Below are positions 1 to 7,780 of a stretch of DNA of 16,115 nucleotides, piece by piece. This DNA is from an uncultured Azohydromonas sp. (GTDB lineage Bacteria; Pseudomonadota; Gammaproteobacteria; Burkholderiales; Burkholderiaceae_C): assembly GCF_937926365.1 (NCBI RefSeq), contig NZ_CALAOH010000156.1, positions 1-16,115 on the forward strand, in the 5' to 3' direction. Below the pieces are notes generated by a model. The model searched no databases. It had not been told where the DNA came from and worked only from the letters and a program-made list of their open reading frames with translations. Within the stretch, counting starts at the first letter, position 1; each line of letters opens with the position of its first letter. Both the position numbers and the translations under genes were made by a program.

Positions 1-327
1 CGGCTGCAGCCGCGGCTGGAGCGGGCACTGGCGCGCCTGGGCTTGTCCAGGGCGCCGCACGAGACGCCGCGCGCGCTGGCGCGGCGCGTGCGCGAGCGGC
101 TGGGCGAGGCCGGCGCGGAGGTGGAAGCGCAACTGCTGGCGCTGGAAGCGCTGCGCTACGGCCCCGGGGCAACGACCGATGCGCGCGCGCTGCGGCAGTG
201 GCAGCGCGGCTTCGAGCGCGCGGTGGCGGCCACGGTGGCCGCGGGTGGGACTTCCTGCGCAGGCACGCCGGCCACGTGGGCCGCCGGGAGCCCGGGTGGT
301 CCGGAGGCGCCGGTGCGCTCGCGATAA
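1..327 (+). CDS. C-terminal end of probable TgpA-like transglutaminase (DUF3488/DUF4129), partial
   Basis: Open from the first base in frame 1 to a TAA at 325-327, so 108 residues of a gene beginning left of the window are visible. The segment with ALARLGL, then an ETPRALARRVRERL helix and a LLALEALRYGPG end, resembles the cytoplasmic DUF4129 tail that closes TgpA-type proteins. Those consist of an N-terminal multi-helix membrane domain, an extracytoplasmic transglutaminase core and DUF4129. No catalytic residue lies in the visible part, so the assignment rests on the tail pattern and on the neighbouring mltB. About 50 residues after the RYGPG are Ala/Gly/Pro-rich and not recognisable. The stop is 7 bases before the mltB start, so the two are probably co-transcribed. 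It could be another DUF4129 protein. Confidence 0.6.
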   Translation, partial: RLQPRLERALARLGLSRAPHETPRALARRVRERLGEAGAEVEAQLLALEALRYGPGATTDARALRQWQRGFERAVAATVAAGGTSCAGTPATWAAGSPGGPEAPVRSR

Positions 328-329
328 TC
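322..329 (+). promoter_or_regulatory. Candidate -10 element immediately before mltB
   Basis: GATAAT at 323-328 matches the sigma-70 -10 consensus at 5 of 6 positions and lies only 6 bases before the mltB ATG. No Shine-Dalgarno sequence is visible between them. If used, the transcript would be almost leaderless. I see no convincing -35 box, and a chance match is possible because the TAA stop of the upstream gene forms part of the hexamer. Confidence 0.25.
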
Positions 330-334
330 GGCCG

Positions 335-1444
335 ATGCCCTGCCGTATCCCTTTGCGCGCCGCCCTTGCCGTGGCGGCGCTGCTCGCCTCCCTTCCCACC
401 CACGCTGCCGAAGCCGCCGCCACCAAGGCCAAGGCGGCCGGGCAACGCACGCAGGCGCAGCACGCCGCGCGCAGCGTGCGCAACGACGGCGACCCGGACG
501 TCGTCACCTACGGCCGCCGCGAGGACGTGATGCGCTTCGCCGCCGAGGTGGCGCAAAAGTACGACCTGGACGAGGCGTGGGTGCAGGAGCAACTGCAACA
601 AGCGCGCTACCTGCCCAGCGTGGCCAGGCTGATCATGCCGCCCGCCGTCAGCACGGCGAAGAACTGGGCCGCCTACCGCGCCCGCTTCGTCGAGCCGCAG
701 CGCATCGCCGCGGGCCGGCGCTTCTGGCAGGAGAACGAACGCTGGCTGGTGCAGGCCGAGCAACGCTGGGGCGTGCCCGCGTCGCTGGTGGTGGGCATCA
801 TCGGCGTGGAGACCTATTACGGCCGCCACATGGGCGGCTTCCGCGTGCTGGACGCGCTGGCCACGCTCTCCTTCGACTTCCCCAGCGGGCGCAGCGACCG
901 CAGCGGTTTCTTCCGCGACGAGCTGGCGCAGCTGCTGGCGTGGTCCAAGCGCGAGGGAATGGCGCCCGCGGGCGTGCGCGGCTCCTACGCCGGCGCGGTG
1001 GGGCTGCCGCAGTTCATGCCCAGCAACGTCAACAAGCTGGCGGTGGACTTCGATGGCGACGGCCGCGTGGACCTGATGGGCAGCGCCGCCGATGCCATCG
1101 GCAGCGTCGCCAACTACCTGTCCTTCCACGGCTGGCAGCCGGGGCTGCCCACGCACTTCTCGGTGGCGCCGCCGACAGAGCTGGCCGACCGCGCCGCGCT
1201 GCTGGTGCCTGACATCGTGCCCACCTTCACGCCGGCGCAGTTCGCCGAGCGCGGCGCCGCGCTGGAGCGCGCCGCGCAGGACGCGCAGGGACCGCTGGCA
1301 CTGGTGCAGCTCTACAACGGCGACGCCGAGCCCAGCTACGTGGCCGGCACGCAGAACTTCTATGCGGTCACGCGCTACAACTGGTCCAGCTACTACGCGC
1401 TGGCGGTGATCGAGCTGGGCGCGGCCGTGGCGGCGGCGCGCTGA
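335..1444 (+). CDS. mltB: Lytic murein transglycosylase B (MltB/Slt35 family)
   Basis: A 369-residue protein predicted to cleave the MurNAc-GlcNAc bond of peptidoglycan in the periplasm, forming 1,6-anhydroMurNAc ends. The catalytic glutamate is E159 in GVETYYGR. It is followed by LATLSFDFPSGRSDRSGFF and by AGAVGLPQFMPSN, all hallmark MltB segments, and by a DFDGDGRVDL stretch like the EF-hand-like loop of Slt35. The ATG at 335 is chosen because it gives a clean signal peptide: basic MPCRIPLR, hydrophobic AALAVAALLASL, and cleavage after THA at residue 24. The same frame stays open back to 179, but that part overlaps the upstream gene and encodes an Arg-rich string. There is no lipobox cysteine, so a soluble periplasmic form is inferred rather than an outer-membrane lipoprotein. 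Length is normal for the family. Confidence 0.93.
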   Translation: MPCRIPLRAALAVAALLASLPTHAAEAAATKAKAAGQRTQAQHAARSVRNDGDPDVVTYGRREDVMRFAAEVAQKYDLDEAWVQEQLQQARYLPSVARLIMPPAVSTAKNWAAYRARFVEPQRIAAGRRFWQENERWLVQAEQRWGVPASLVVGIIGVETYYGRHMGGFRVLDALATLSFDFPSGRSDRSGFFRDELAQLLAWSKREGMAPAGVRGSYAGAVGLPQFMPSNVNKLAVDFDGDGRVDLMGSAADAIGSVANYLSFHGWQPGLPTHFSVAPPTELADRAALLVPDIVPTFTPAQFAERGAALERAAQDAQGPLALVQLYNGDAEPSYVAGTQNFYAVTRYNWSSYYALAVIELGAAVAAAR

Positions 1445-1478
1445 GGGCGCGGCACCCCGTCTCCAGAGGCCGCAAAGC

Positions 1479-1519
1479 ACGACGCCATGCCGGCTTGCGC
1501 GGGCATGGCGTCGTCGTTT
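1479..1519. terminator. Bidirectional rho-independent-like terminator between convergent genes
   Basis: A perfect 13-bp stem has arms 1479-1491 (acgacgccatgcc) and 1502-1514, with a 10-base loop. It lies between the mltB stop (1444) and the alpha-E stop (1557 on the - strand). On the + strand the stem is followed by cgttt, and on the - strand by gctttg. Both T-tracts are short but present, so the element can serve both converging transcripts. The T-runs are weaker than in classic terminators. Confidence 0.75.
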
Positions 1520-1556
1520 CAGAAGGCCTCGCCGCGGCGGCGCGGCGAGGAGCCGC

Positions 1557-2555
1557 TCAGGCCGCCATCGGCACCAGGAAGTCCTGGCTGATGCCCACGC
1601 CCAGGTCGCCCACGCAGCGCAGGAACTCGACCAGGTAGTCGTGCAGGCCCTCCTCCATGATCTCCTCGATGGTTCCCCAGCGCAGTTGCGCCTGCAACTT
1701 GCCGGCCAGGCGCAGCGTCTCGCGGCTGTGGTCGTTGGCCACGAGCTGCAGCTGCTGCATGATCCCGTTGAGGCAGGCCAGCAGCGAGCGCGGCATGTCC
1801 GGGCGCAGGATCAGCAGCTCCGCCACCTTCTCCGGCCGGATCACGTTGCGATAGACCCGGCGGTAGATCTCGAAGGCCGAGACCGAGCGCAGCACCGCCG
1901 ACCAGTAGTAGAAGTCCACCTCCTGCGACTCGTGCTGGCCTTGGCTTTGAGCCTGGCCGTTGTGCCCGTTGCCGTTCTGCGACTGCGTGAACGCGCCGCC
2001 CAGCGCGTGCAGCTTGGCGTCCAGCAGCCGCGCGGTGTTGTCCGCGCGCTCCAGGAAGGTGCCCAGGCGCAGGAAGTACATCGCCTCGTCTTCGAGCATC
2101 GTGCCGGTGCGCACGCCGCGGCTCAGGTGCGAGCGGTACTTGACCCAGTCGAAGAGCGAGGCCGGGTCGCGCTCGAAGGCGCCGCTGTTGAGCTGCTTGA
2201 GAAAGCCCAGCCAGGTCTGGTTCTGCGTCTCCCAGACCTCGGTGGTGAGCGCGCCGCGCACCGCGCGGGCGTTCTCGCGCGCCGCGCGCAGGCAGTTCAG
2301 GATGCTGGAGAGGTTGTTCTCGTCGCGCACCATGAAGTGCATGACGTTGGTGGCGTTGACCTCGCCGTACTTCTTCTTGAAGTTGTCTTCGAGCTCGGAG
2401 ATGCCCAGCAGGCCCCGCCAGCCGGCCTCGGCACGGTGGGCCGATTGCGGCAGCAACGAGGTCTGCAGGTTGACGTCCAGCATGCGCGCCGTGTTTTCCG
2501 CGCGCTCCATGTAGCGGGCCATCCAGAACAGATGGTCCGCGGTCCTCGACAGCAT
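1557..2555 (-). CDS. Stand-alone alpha-E domain protein (COG2307)
   Basis: A 332-residue, mostly helical protein starting MLSRTADHLFWMARYMERAEN, the typical opening of alpha-E (DUF403) proteins. The internal near-repeat TFLERADNTARLLDAKL (166-182) echoes the N-terminal ERAENTARMLDVNL, as expected for this all-alpha fold with internal symmetry. The family is genetically tied to circularly permuted ATP-grasp ligases and is thought to assist them. No biochemical role is proven. The ATG at 2553-2555 has a good ribosome site (GAAAGGA, about 8 bases upstream). The start is 20 bp after the stop of the ATP-grasp gene, so the two are clearly co-transcribed. A Gln/Asn/Gly-rich insert at 189-212 (TQSQNGNGHNGQAQSQGQH) interrupts the helical pattern. 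This is the last gene of the five-gene block. Confidence 0.92.
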   Translation of the reverse strand: MLSRTADHLFWMARYMERAENTARMLDVNLQTSLLPQSAHRAEAGWRGLLGISELEDNFKKKYGEVNATNVMHFMVRDENNLSSILNCLRAARENARAVRGALTTEVWETQNQTWLGFLKQLNSGAFERDPASLFDWVKYRSHLSRGVRTGTMLEDEAMYFLRLGTFLERADNTARLLDAKLHALGGAFTQSQNGNGHNGQAQSQGQHESQEVDFYYWSAVLRSVSAFEIYRRVYRNVIRPEKVAELLILRPDMPRSLLACLNGIMQQLQLVANDHSRETLRLAGKLQAQLRWGTIEEIMEEGLHDYLVEFLRCVGDLGVGISQDFLVPMAA

Positions 2556-2575
2556 GACGTGCGTCCTTTCTTGTC

Positions 2576-4012
2576 TTATTCCTCGAGCACCCAGGTGTCC
2601 TTGGTGCCCCCGCCCTGCGAAGAGTTGACCACCAGCGAGCCCTCCTTGAGCGCCACGCGCGTGAGGCCGCCGGGCACCATCTGCACGCCGTTGGCACCGC
2701 TGAGCACGAAGGGTCGCAGGTCGATGTGGCGCGGCGCGATGCCCGACTGCACGTAGGTCGGGCAGGTGGACAGGCTCAGCGTGGGCTGCGCGATGTAGTG
2801 CTGCGGGTGCGCGACGATCTTCTCGCGGAAGGCCTCGATCTCGGCCTTGGTGGAGGCCGGGCCCACCAGCATCCCGTAGCCGCCGGCGCCGTGCACCTCC
2901 TTGACCACCAGCTCGTCCAGGTGCGCCAGCACGTACTTGAGCGACTCCTCCTCGCGGCACTGCCAGGTCGGCACGTTCTCCAGGATCGGCTTCTCGCCCA
3001 GGTAGAACTCGACCATCTTCGGGACGTAGGGATAGATGGACTTGTCGTCGGCGATGCCCGTGCCCACGGCGTTGCACAGCGTCACGCGCCCGGCGCGGTA
3101 GGCGCGCATGAGCCCGGCGCAGCCCAGCGCGCTGTCGGGGCGGAAGGCCTGCGGGTCGAGGAAGTCGTCGTCGATGCGGCGGTAGATCACGTCCACGCGG
3201 CGGGGGCCCTGGGTGGTGCGCATGTGCACCGTGTCGTCCTGCACGAACAGGTCCGACCCCTGCACCAGCTCCACGCCCATCTGCTGCGCCAGGAAGGCGT
3301 GCTCGAAGTAGGCCGAGTTGTACATGCCGGGCGTGAGCACCACCACGGTGGGATCTTCCACGCCGGCCGGGGCCACGGAGCGCAGCGTCTCCAGCAGCAG
3401 GTCGGGGTAGTGCGCCACCGGCGCCACGCGCTCCTGGGCGAAGAGCTCGGGGAAGAGCCGCATCATCATCTTGCGGTTCTCCAGCATGTAGCTCACGCCG
3501 CTGGGCACGCGCAGGTTGTCCTCCAGCACGTAGTTCGTGCCCGTGCCGTCGGGGTTGGCCGCGCGCACGATGTCGATGCCCGCGATATGCGACCAGATGT
3601 CGTGCGGCAGCTTCATGCCCGCCATCTCGGGGCGGTACTGCGCGTTGTTGAGCACCTGCTCGGCCGGGACGATGCCGGCCTTGATGATCTCCTGCTCGCC
3701 GTACACGTCGGCGATGAAGCGGTTGAGCGCTGTGACGCGCTGGCGCAGGCCCTGCGCCATGCGCTTCCACTCCGCGCCGGGGATCACGCGCGGGATCAGG
3801 TCGAAGGGAATCAGCCGCTCGGTGCCGGTGCCATCGTCCTGCGCGCCGTACACGGCGAAGGTGATGCCCACGCGGCGGAAGATCATCTCCGCCTCCTGGC
3901 GCCGGGCATCCATGAGCTCGCGCGGCTGGCGCTGCAGCCACTGGGCGAAGCGGCGGTAATGCTCGCGAACGGCGTCCGGGTGGGGACGCATCTCGTCGAA
4001 GCTGGGTCTCAT
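2576..4012 (-). CDS. Circularly permuted ATP-grasp protein, stand-alone (COG2308)
   Basis: A 478-residue member of the circularly permuted ATP-grasp family (DUF404/CP_ATPgrasp), a predicted ATP-dependent carboxylate-amine ligase acting in the cytoplasm. All expected motif regions are intact: VLEDNLRVPSGVSYMLENR (162-180), LTPGMYNSAYFEH (226-238), RRIDDDFLDP with its acidic metal-binding run (278-287), NAVGTGIADDKSIYPYVP (314-331), VVKEVHGAGGYG with the probable ATP-contacting Lys-Glu (369-380), and QMVPGGLTRVA (444-454). The C-terminus SSQGGGTKDTWVLEE is typical of the stand-alone form. The ATG at 4010-4012 has a strong AGGAAGGAG site at 4021-4029. Together with the alpha-E gene 20 bp downstream it forms the second module of the cluster. 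Substrate and product are unknown. Confidence 0.93.
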   Translation of the reverse strand: MRPSFDEMRPHPDAVREHYRRFAQWLQRQPRELMDARRQEAEMIFRRVGITFAVYGAQDDGTGTERLIPFDLIPRVIPGAEWKRMAQGLRQRVTALNRFIADVYGEQEIIKAGIVPAEQVLNNAQYRPEMAGMKLPHDIWSHIAGIDIVRAANPDGTGTNYVLEDNLRVPSGVSYMLENRKMMMRLFPELFAQERVAPVAHYPDLLLETLRSVAPAGVEDPTVVVLTPGMYNSAYFEHAFLAQQMGVELVQGSDLFVQDDTVHMRTTQGPRRVDVIYRRIDDDFLDPQAFRPDSALGCAGLMRAYRAGRVTLCNAVGTGIADDKSIYPYVPKMVEFYLGEKPILENVPTWQCREEESLKYVLAHLDELVVKEVHGAGGYGMLVGPASTKAEIEAFREKIVAHPQHYIAQPTLSLSTCPTYVQSGIAPRHIDLRPFVLSGANGVQMVPGGLTRVALKEGSLVVNSSQGGGTKDTWVLEE

Positions 4013-4087
4013 CGTTCAGGCTCCTTCCTGCACGGCTTTCGCAACTTGTGTGCCACGGCCTCACCCCTGGCCCGTGCACTCCGTTTG

Positions 4088-4108
4088 AACGGCACACGCC
4101 GTGCCGTT
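4088..4108 (-). terminator. Stem-loop directly after the transglutaminase stop codon
   Basis: A perfect 8-bp stem, aacggcac (4088-4095) with gtgccgtt (4101-4108), closes a 5-base loop immediately beyond the TGA at 4109-4111 of the upstream gene. There is no T-run behind it on the - strand (caaacgg follows). It therefore looks more like a partial terminator, an attenuator or a 3'-end protection/processing hairpin between the two halves of the block than a strong terminator. The 96-bp gap (4013-4108) otherwise shows only the ribosome site of the next gene. Confidence 0.4.
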
Positions 4109-5284
4109 TCAGTCAGTCTGAACCCCTAGGGTTTCCCCCTCATTGCTCCAGCGCACGGTGTGCACGCGCACGCTCAGCGAGTGCGTGCCGCCGCCACGGA
4201 TGACGCCGCGCAGCGGCGTGACGTCGCCGAAGTCGCGGCCCACCGCGACACGCAGGTGTTCGGTGTCGGGCACCACGCGGTTGGTCGGGTCCAGCTCCAG
4301 CCAGGCGCCGTGGACGGCTTCGTCGGCCCAGGCCCCGGGGCACCACACCGCGGCCCAGGCGTGCGAGGCATCGGCGCCCACCAGCGCCGGACGCCCCGGC
4401 GGCGGGCGCGTGAGCAGGTAGCCGCTGACGTAGCGCGCGGCCAGCCCCATGGCGCGCAGCGCGCCCACGAGCACGTGCGCGAAGTCCTGGCACACGCCGC
4501 GCCGCAGCCGCAGCACCTCGGCCAGCGGGGTGTCGATCTGGGTGCTGGCGCTGCGGTACTCGAACTCGTCGTGGATGCGCTGCATCAGCTCGATGGCGGC
4601 CTGCGCCAGCGGCCGCCCCGGCGCGAAGCTGGGCGCGGCGAGCTCGCGCAGCGCTGCCAGCCGCGGCACGAAGGGCGACCAGGCGGTGAACTCCGCCGCC
4701 GGCTCCCACGGCCGCCCGGCCTGGAAGCGCAGCCGCTGCGCCACCGCCTCCCAGGGTTGAGAAGCGTGAGGCTGCAGCGCCGCGGCGCGCGGCAGCAGCC
4801 GCACGCGGCTGCGCGCGCGCACCTGCAGCGCGGCATGCGGACGCGCCAGGCTGAACAGCAGCCGCGGGTTGCCGTGGCGGTCGATGTCCTCGCGCGCATG
4901 GTCCGGCGGCGGCTCGATGCGCAGGTCGAAGGCCTGCAGCTGCTGCCACGGCTCCTCGCGCGGACGCAGCCAGGCCACGTGCTGCGCCAACTCCACCGGG
5001 CTGCCGTAGTGGTACTCGGTGGTGTGCTCCACGGCCAGGCCCAGCTCCGGAAGCTCCGGCGCGTCGGCCGCGATGGGCGAAGCACTCTCCCCGGCCACGA
5101 GCGGGCCGGTGACGGCGGTGTTGAAACCGATGAGGTCGGGCGCCAGCGCTTCGGCCGCGACGGCCACGGGCAGGCCATCCTCGGTGGCTGCGAGCGGCGT
5201 GGCCTCGGCGATCGGCGCGGGGGCATCCACCGGCGCGCCCGGCACGGAATCGGCGGAATCGGCGGAATCGGGATGGGGTGTCAT
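4109..5284 (-). CDS. Transglutaminase-like (papain-fold) protein with Bact_transglu_N domain
   Basis: A 391-residue protein. The core opens at about residue 83 with LAVEHTTEYHYGSPV, the typical Bact_transglu_N start. The catalytic triad is visible: C265 in RRGVCQDFAHV, H308 in DASHAWAAVW and D332 in LELDPTN. The GLAARYVSGYLL strand between Cys and His is also typical. Related bacterial proteins are expected to hydrolyse or transfer peptide/isopeptide bonds, but the actual substrate is not known. The ATG at 5282-5284 overlaps the upstream stop codon (ATGA), indicating translational coupling to the ATP-grasp/alpha-E fusion. The first 80 residues or so form an Ala/Pro/Asp-rich extension not part of the fold, beginning with a DSADSADS repeat. 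No signal peptide is seen, so cytoplasmic location is inferred. Confidence 0.92.
   Translation of the reverse strand: MTPHPDSADSADSVPGAPVDAPAPIAEATPLAATEDGLPVAVAAEALAPDLIGFNTAVTGPLVAGESASPIAADAPELPELGLAVEHTTEYHYGSPVELAQHVAWLRPREEPWQQLQAFDLRIEPPPDHAREDIDRHGNPRLLFSLARPHAALQVRARSRVRLLPRAAALQPHASQPWEAVAQRLRFQAGRPWEPAAEFTAWSPFVPRLAALRELAAPSFAPGRPLAQAAIELMQRIHDEFEYRSASTQIDTPLAEVLRLRRGVCQDFAHVLVGALRAMGLAARYVSGYLLTRPPPGRPALVGADASHAWAAVWCPGAWADEAVHGAWLELDPTNRVVPDTEHLRVAVGRDFGDVTPLRGVIRGGGTHSLSVRVHTVRWSNEGETLGVQTD
5245..5271. repeat. Triple tandem 9-mer inside the transglutaminase N-terminus
   Basis: Three exact copies of cggaatcgg at 5245-5253, 5254-5262 and 5263-5271. On the coding (-) strand they encode the repeated Ser-Ala-Asp run just after the start. 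The unit is a multiple of three, so slippage would change length without breaking the frame. Confidence 0.85.
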
Positions 5285-7776
5285 GGCTTTTGCAGCGGGT
5301 CGCCAACGTGGGCGAAGAAGCGCTTGCCGATGTCGTCGGAAAGCTGCGCGCCGGCGTCGGCCAGCTGCGCCGCCAGCGCGTCCAGGCGGCGGCGCAGTGC
5401 TTCGTCGTCCAGGCCACGCAGCGCCTGCAGCGTCAGCCCCGGGCCTTGTGCGGGCAACCCGGCGAGCAGTTCGTCGGCCACGTCGGTGGCGATGGGCAGC
5501 TTGCGCACCTCGTTGCGCAGCCGGCGCAGGATGCAGGTCCAGGCGCGCGGGTTGTTGTCGTCCAGCACCAGCAGGTCCACCAGCGCCAGCAGGTCCTGGT
5601 GGCGCTGGTAGCGGGCGCGAAAGGTGATGGTGCTGTCGTAGAGCTCCAGCAGCAGCGCGTTGCCCTCGGCCTCGGCCAGCGCGCCCTCGCGCAGCAGCAC
5701 GCCGAACTGCGTGGCGTGGCTGACCAGGCGCTCGACGTGGCGCCCCACGGCCAGCAGCCGCCAGCCGTGGTCGCGCGTCATGCGGTCGCTCTGCGCGCCG
5801 GTGACGGCGGCGAGCTGCACCGCCAGGTCGTCCAGCGCGCGCAGCACCGCGGTGGTGGTGGGCGCGGCCTTGTCCCGCGGCTGCAGCGCCGCGCGCAAAT
5901 CCGCCCCCATGCGCCGCATCAGGCCCCACTGCTCGGGCGAGAGCCGCTCGCGCAGGCTGCCCGCGGCGCGCGACAGCGCCCCCAGCAGCCAGCCCAGGCC
6001 GTTGCTCTCGTCGGCCAGGCCCTTGAGCAGCGCGCGGCGCAGCACCGCGCGCGAGGGCGAGGACGCGCTCATGCCCAGCAGGCCCGCGCGCTGCAACAGC
6101 GCCCGCAGCGCGCGCTGCACCGGTGCGGGCAGCTCGGCGCCGGCGGTGCGCTGCAGCGCCGCGCGCGCCAGCCGCAACGCCTGCTCGGTGCGCTCGGTGT
6201 AGCGGCCCAGCCAGTACAGGCTCTCGGCGGCGCGGCTGGCCACCGGGCCGCGCCGCGCCAGGATGTCGTCCACGCCCAGGCGCCGCGTGAGCATGCTGAA
6301 GGTGTCCACCGTGCCGTCGGTGCGCACCCACAGGTCCATCGCGCTGCCGTGCCCGGGCAGCAGCGGCGCATCGGCATCCGCCGCCACGCGTGCCAGCCCG
6401 CCGGGCAGCACTTGCCAACTGCCGGTGCCGTCGGCCACCGCGTACACGCGCAGCCCCACCGGCACGCCTTCGAGCCGGCCCTCGCGCCAGCGCAGCGCCT
6501 GCGAGCGCCCGGGACGCTCCTGCAGCGTCCAGGCGTCGGGATCGTCCCCGATCCGCCCTGCCTCGGGGCGCAGCGCACCGGCATCGGGCCCGAAGCTGGG
6601 GCGCATGCACAACTTCGGCAAATGCGGCTGCGCCGCCTCCCAGGCCGCGGCCTCGCCGCACCACCAGGAGGCCAGCGTGGGCAGCAGCAGCGGCTGGCCC
6701 ATCAGCGCCTGCGCGATGCCGGGCAGGAAGCCCGACAGCGCCGGCGACTCCAGGAAGCCGCTGCCCGGCGCGTTGGCCAGCGCCAGCCGCCCGGCGCGCA
6801 GTACCTGCAGCAGCCCTGGCACGCCGTAGTAGCCCTGGTGCTCGTCGAGCTCCAGCGGGTCGCACTGGGCGTCGCCGATCATGCGCAGCAGCCCGTGCAC
6901 CGGCGCCAGGCCTTCGAGCATCTTTCGGTACAGCCGCTCGCCGCGCACGGTGAGGTCGCCGCCCTCGACCAGCGGCAGGCCCAGGTAGCGCGCGAGGTAG
7001 GCGTGCTCGAAGTAGCCCGGCGCGTCCGGCCCCGGCGTGAGCAGCGCCAGGCGCGGGTGGGCGTCGCCGGCGGCCATGACGGCCTGCGCGCGCAGCGACT
7101 GCAGCAGCTTGCGGAAGGTCGTCGCCATGTGCTGCACGCGCAGCTGCTCGAAGGCCTCGGGAAACAGCCCCGCGGTGATGAGCCGGTGCTGCAGCACGTG
7201 TCCCAGCCCGTCCGCGCACTGCGTGCGCTGCCCCGTCACCCACCAGCGCCCATCAGGCCCGCGCGCGAGCTCGAAGGCCACCACGTGCAGGAACTGCCCG
7301 GCCAGCGGCCGGAAACCGTGCAGCGGACGCAGGTAGCCCGGATGGCGAAACAGCAGCGCCGGCGGCAGCAGCGCGTGCTCCAGCAACTCCTGCCGCCCGT
7401 ACACGTCAGCCAGGATGAGCTGCAGGAGCTGCGCGCGCTGCGCCACGCCGCGCTCGATGGCGGCCCAGTCCGCGGGCTCCATCACCATCGGCAGCAGCTC
7501 CGGCGTCCAGGGCAGCGACTGCTCCGTGCCGTGTACGTTGTGCGTGATGGCATCGGCGCGCAGCTGCTGTGCGAGTTGCTGCGCGCGGCGCTGCAGCTCG
7601 GCGCCGAAGGCCTGCGGCCGCGCCGGCAGCGTGGCGAGCAGCCGCTGCCAGGAGGCGCTGAGGTTGCGGTCCGGAGCGCGCCACTCGTCGAGCGCGCCGG
7701 TGGTCGGCAGCTTCACCAGCCAGTCGGCGGCGCTGGCAGCCGCGCGCGGGCGGCTGCGGGGGGTGGCGACTCTCAT
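5281..7776 (-). CDS. Circularly permuted ATP-grasp / alpha-E fusion protein with degenerate ATP-grasp motifs
   Basis: An 831-residue fusion: an N-terminal COG2308-type ATP-grasp region (about 20-500) and a C-terminal alpha-E region (about 512-800, opening SRAAESLYWLGRYTERTEQ; later YDSTITFRARYQRHQDLLAL). Overall length and order match known fusions. Compared with the stand-alone copy in this window, key motifs are changed: GQRTQCADGLGHVLQHR (182-198) in place of EDNLRVPSGVSYMLENR, TPGPDAPGYFEH in place of TPGMYNSAYFEH, RMIGDAQCDP (298-307) in place of RRIDDDFLDP, and KLCMRPSFG (388-396) in place of VVKEVHGAG. Catalysis by this domain is therefore doubtful. The start follows the upstream stop by 4 bases with only a short GAGG nearby, implying translational coupling. 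The stop overlaps the next start as ATGA. Function of the family is unproven. Confidence 0.9.
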   Translation of the reverse strand: MRVATPRSRPRAAASAADWLVKLPTTGALDEWRAPDRNLSASWQRLLATLPARPQAFGAELQRRAQQLAQQLRADAITHNVHGTEQSLPWTPELLPMVMEPADWAAIERGVAQRAQLLQLILADVYGRQELLEHALLPPALLFRHPGYLRPLHGFRPLAGQFLHVVAFELARGPDGRWWVTGQRTQCADGLGHVLQHRLITAGLFPEAFEQLRVQHMATTFRKLLQSLRAQAVMAAGDAHPRLALLTPGPDAPGYFEHAYLARYLGLPLVEGGDLTVRGERLYRKMLEGLAPVHGLLRMIGDAQCDPLELDEHQGYYGVPGLLQVLRAGRLALANAPGSGFLESPALSGFLPGIAQALMGQPLLLPTLASWWCGEAAAWEAAQPHLPKLCMRPSFGPDAGALRPEAGRIGDDPDAWTLQERPGRSQALRWREGRLEGVPVGLRVYAVADGTGSWQVLPGGLARVAADADAPLLPGHGSAMDLWVRTDGTVDTFSMLTRRLGVDDILARRGPVASRAAESLYWLGRYTERTEQALRLARAALQRTAGAELPAPVQRALRALLQRAGLLGMSASSPSRAVLRRALLKGLADESNGLGWLLGALSRAAGSLRERLSPEQWGLMRRMGADLRAALQPRDKAAPTTTAVLRALDDLAVQLAAVTGAQSDRMTRDHGWRLLAVGRHVERLVSHATQFGVLLREGALAEAEGNALLLELYDSTITFRARYQRHQDLLALVDLLVLDDNNPRAWTCILRRLRNEVRKLPIATDVADELLAGLPAQGPGLTLQALRGLDDEALRRRLDALAAQLADAGAQLSDDIGKRFFAHVGDPLQKP

Positions 7777-7780
7777 CGCC

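Noticed and set aside
179..334. 52-residue N-terminal extension of MltB
   Set aside because: It overlaps the upstream gene, is Arg-rich, and would bury the obvious signal peptide that begins at 335.
2726..4129. 467-residue open frame on the + strand opposite the stand-alone ATP-grasp gene
   Set aside because: His/Ala/Val/Leu-rich composition and no motif; the - strand frame is a clear family member with a strong ribosome site.
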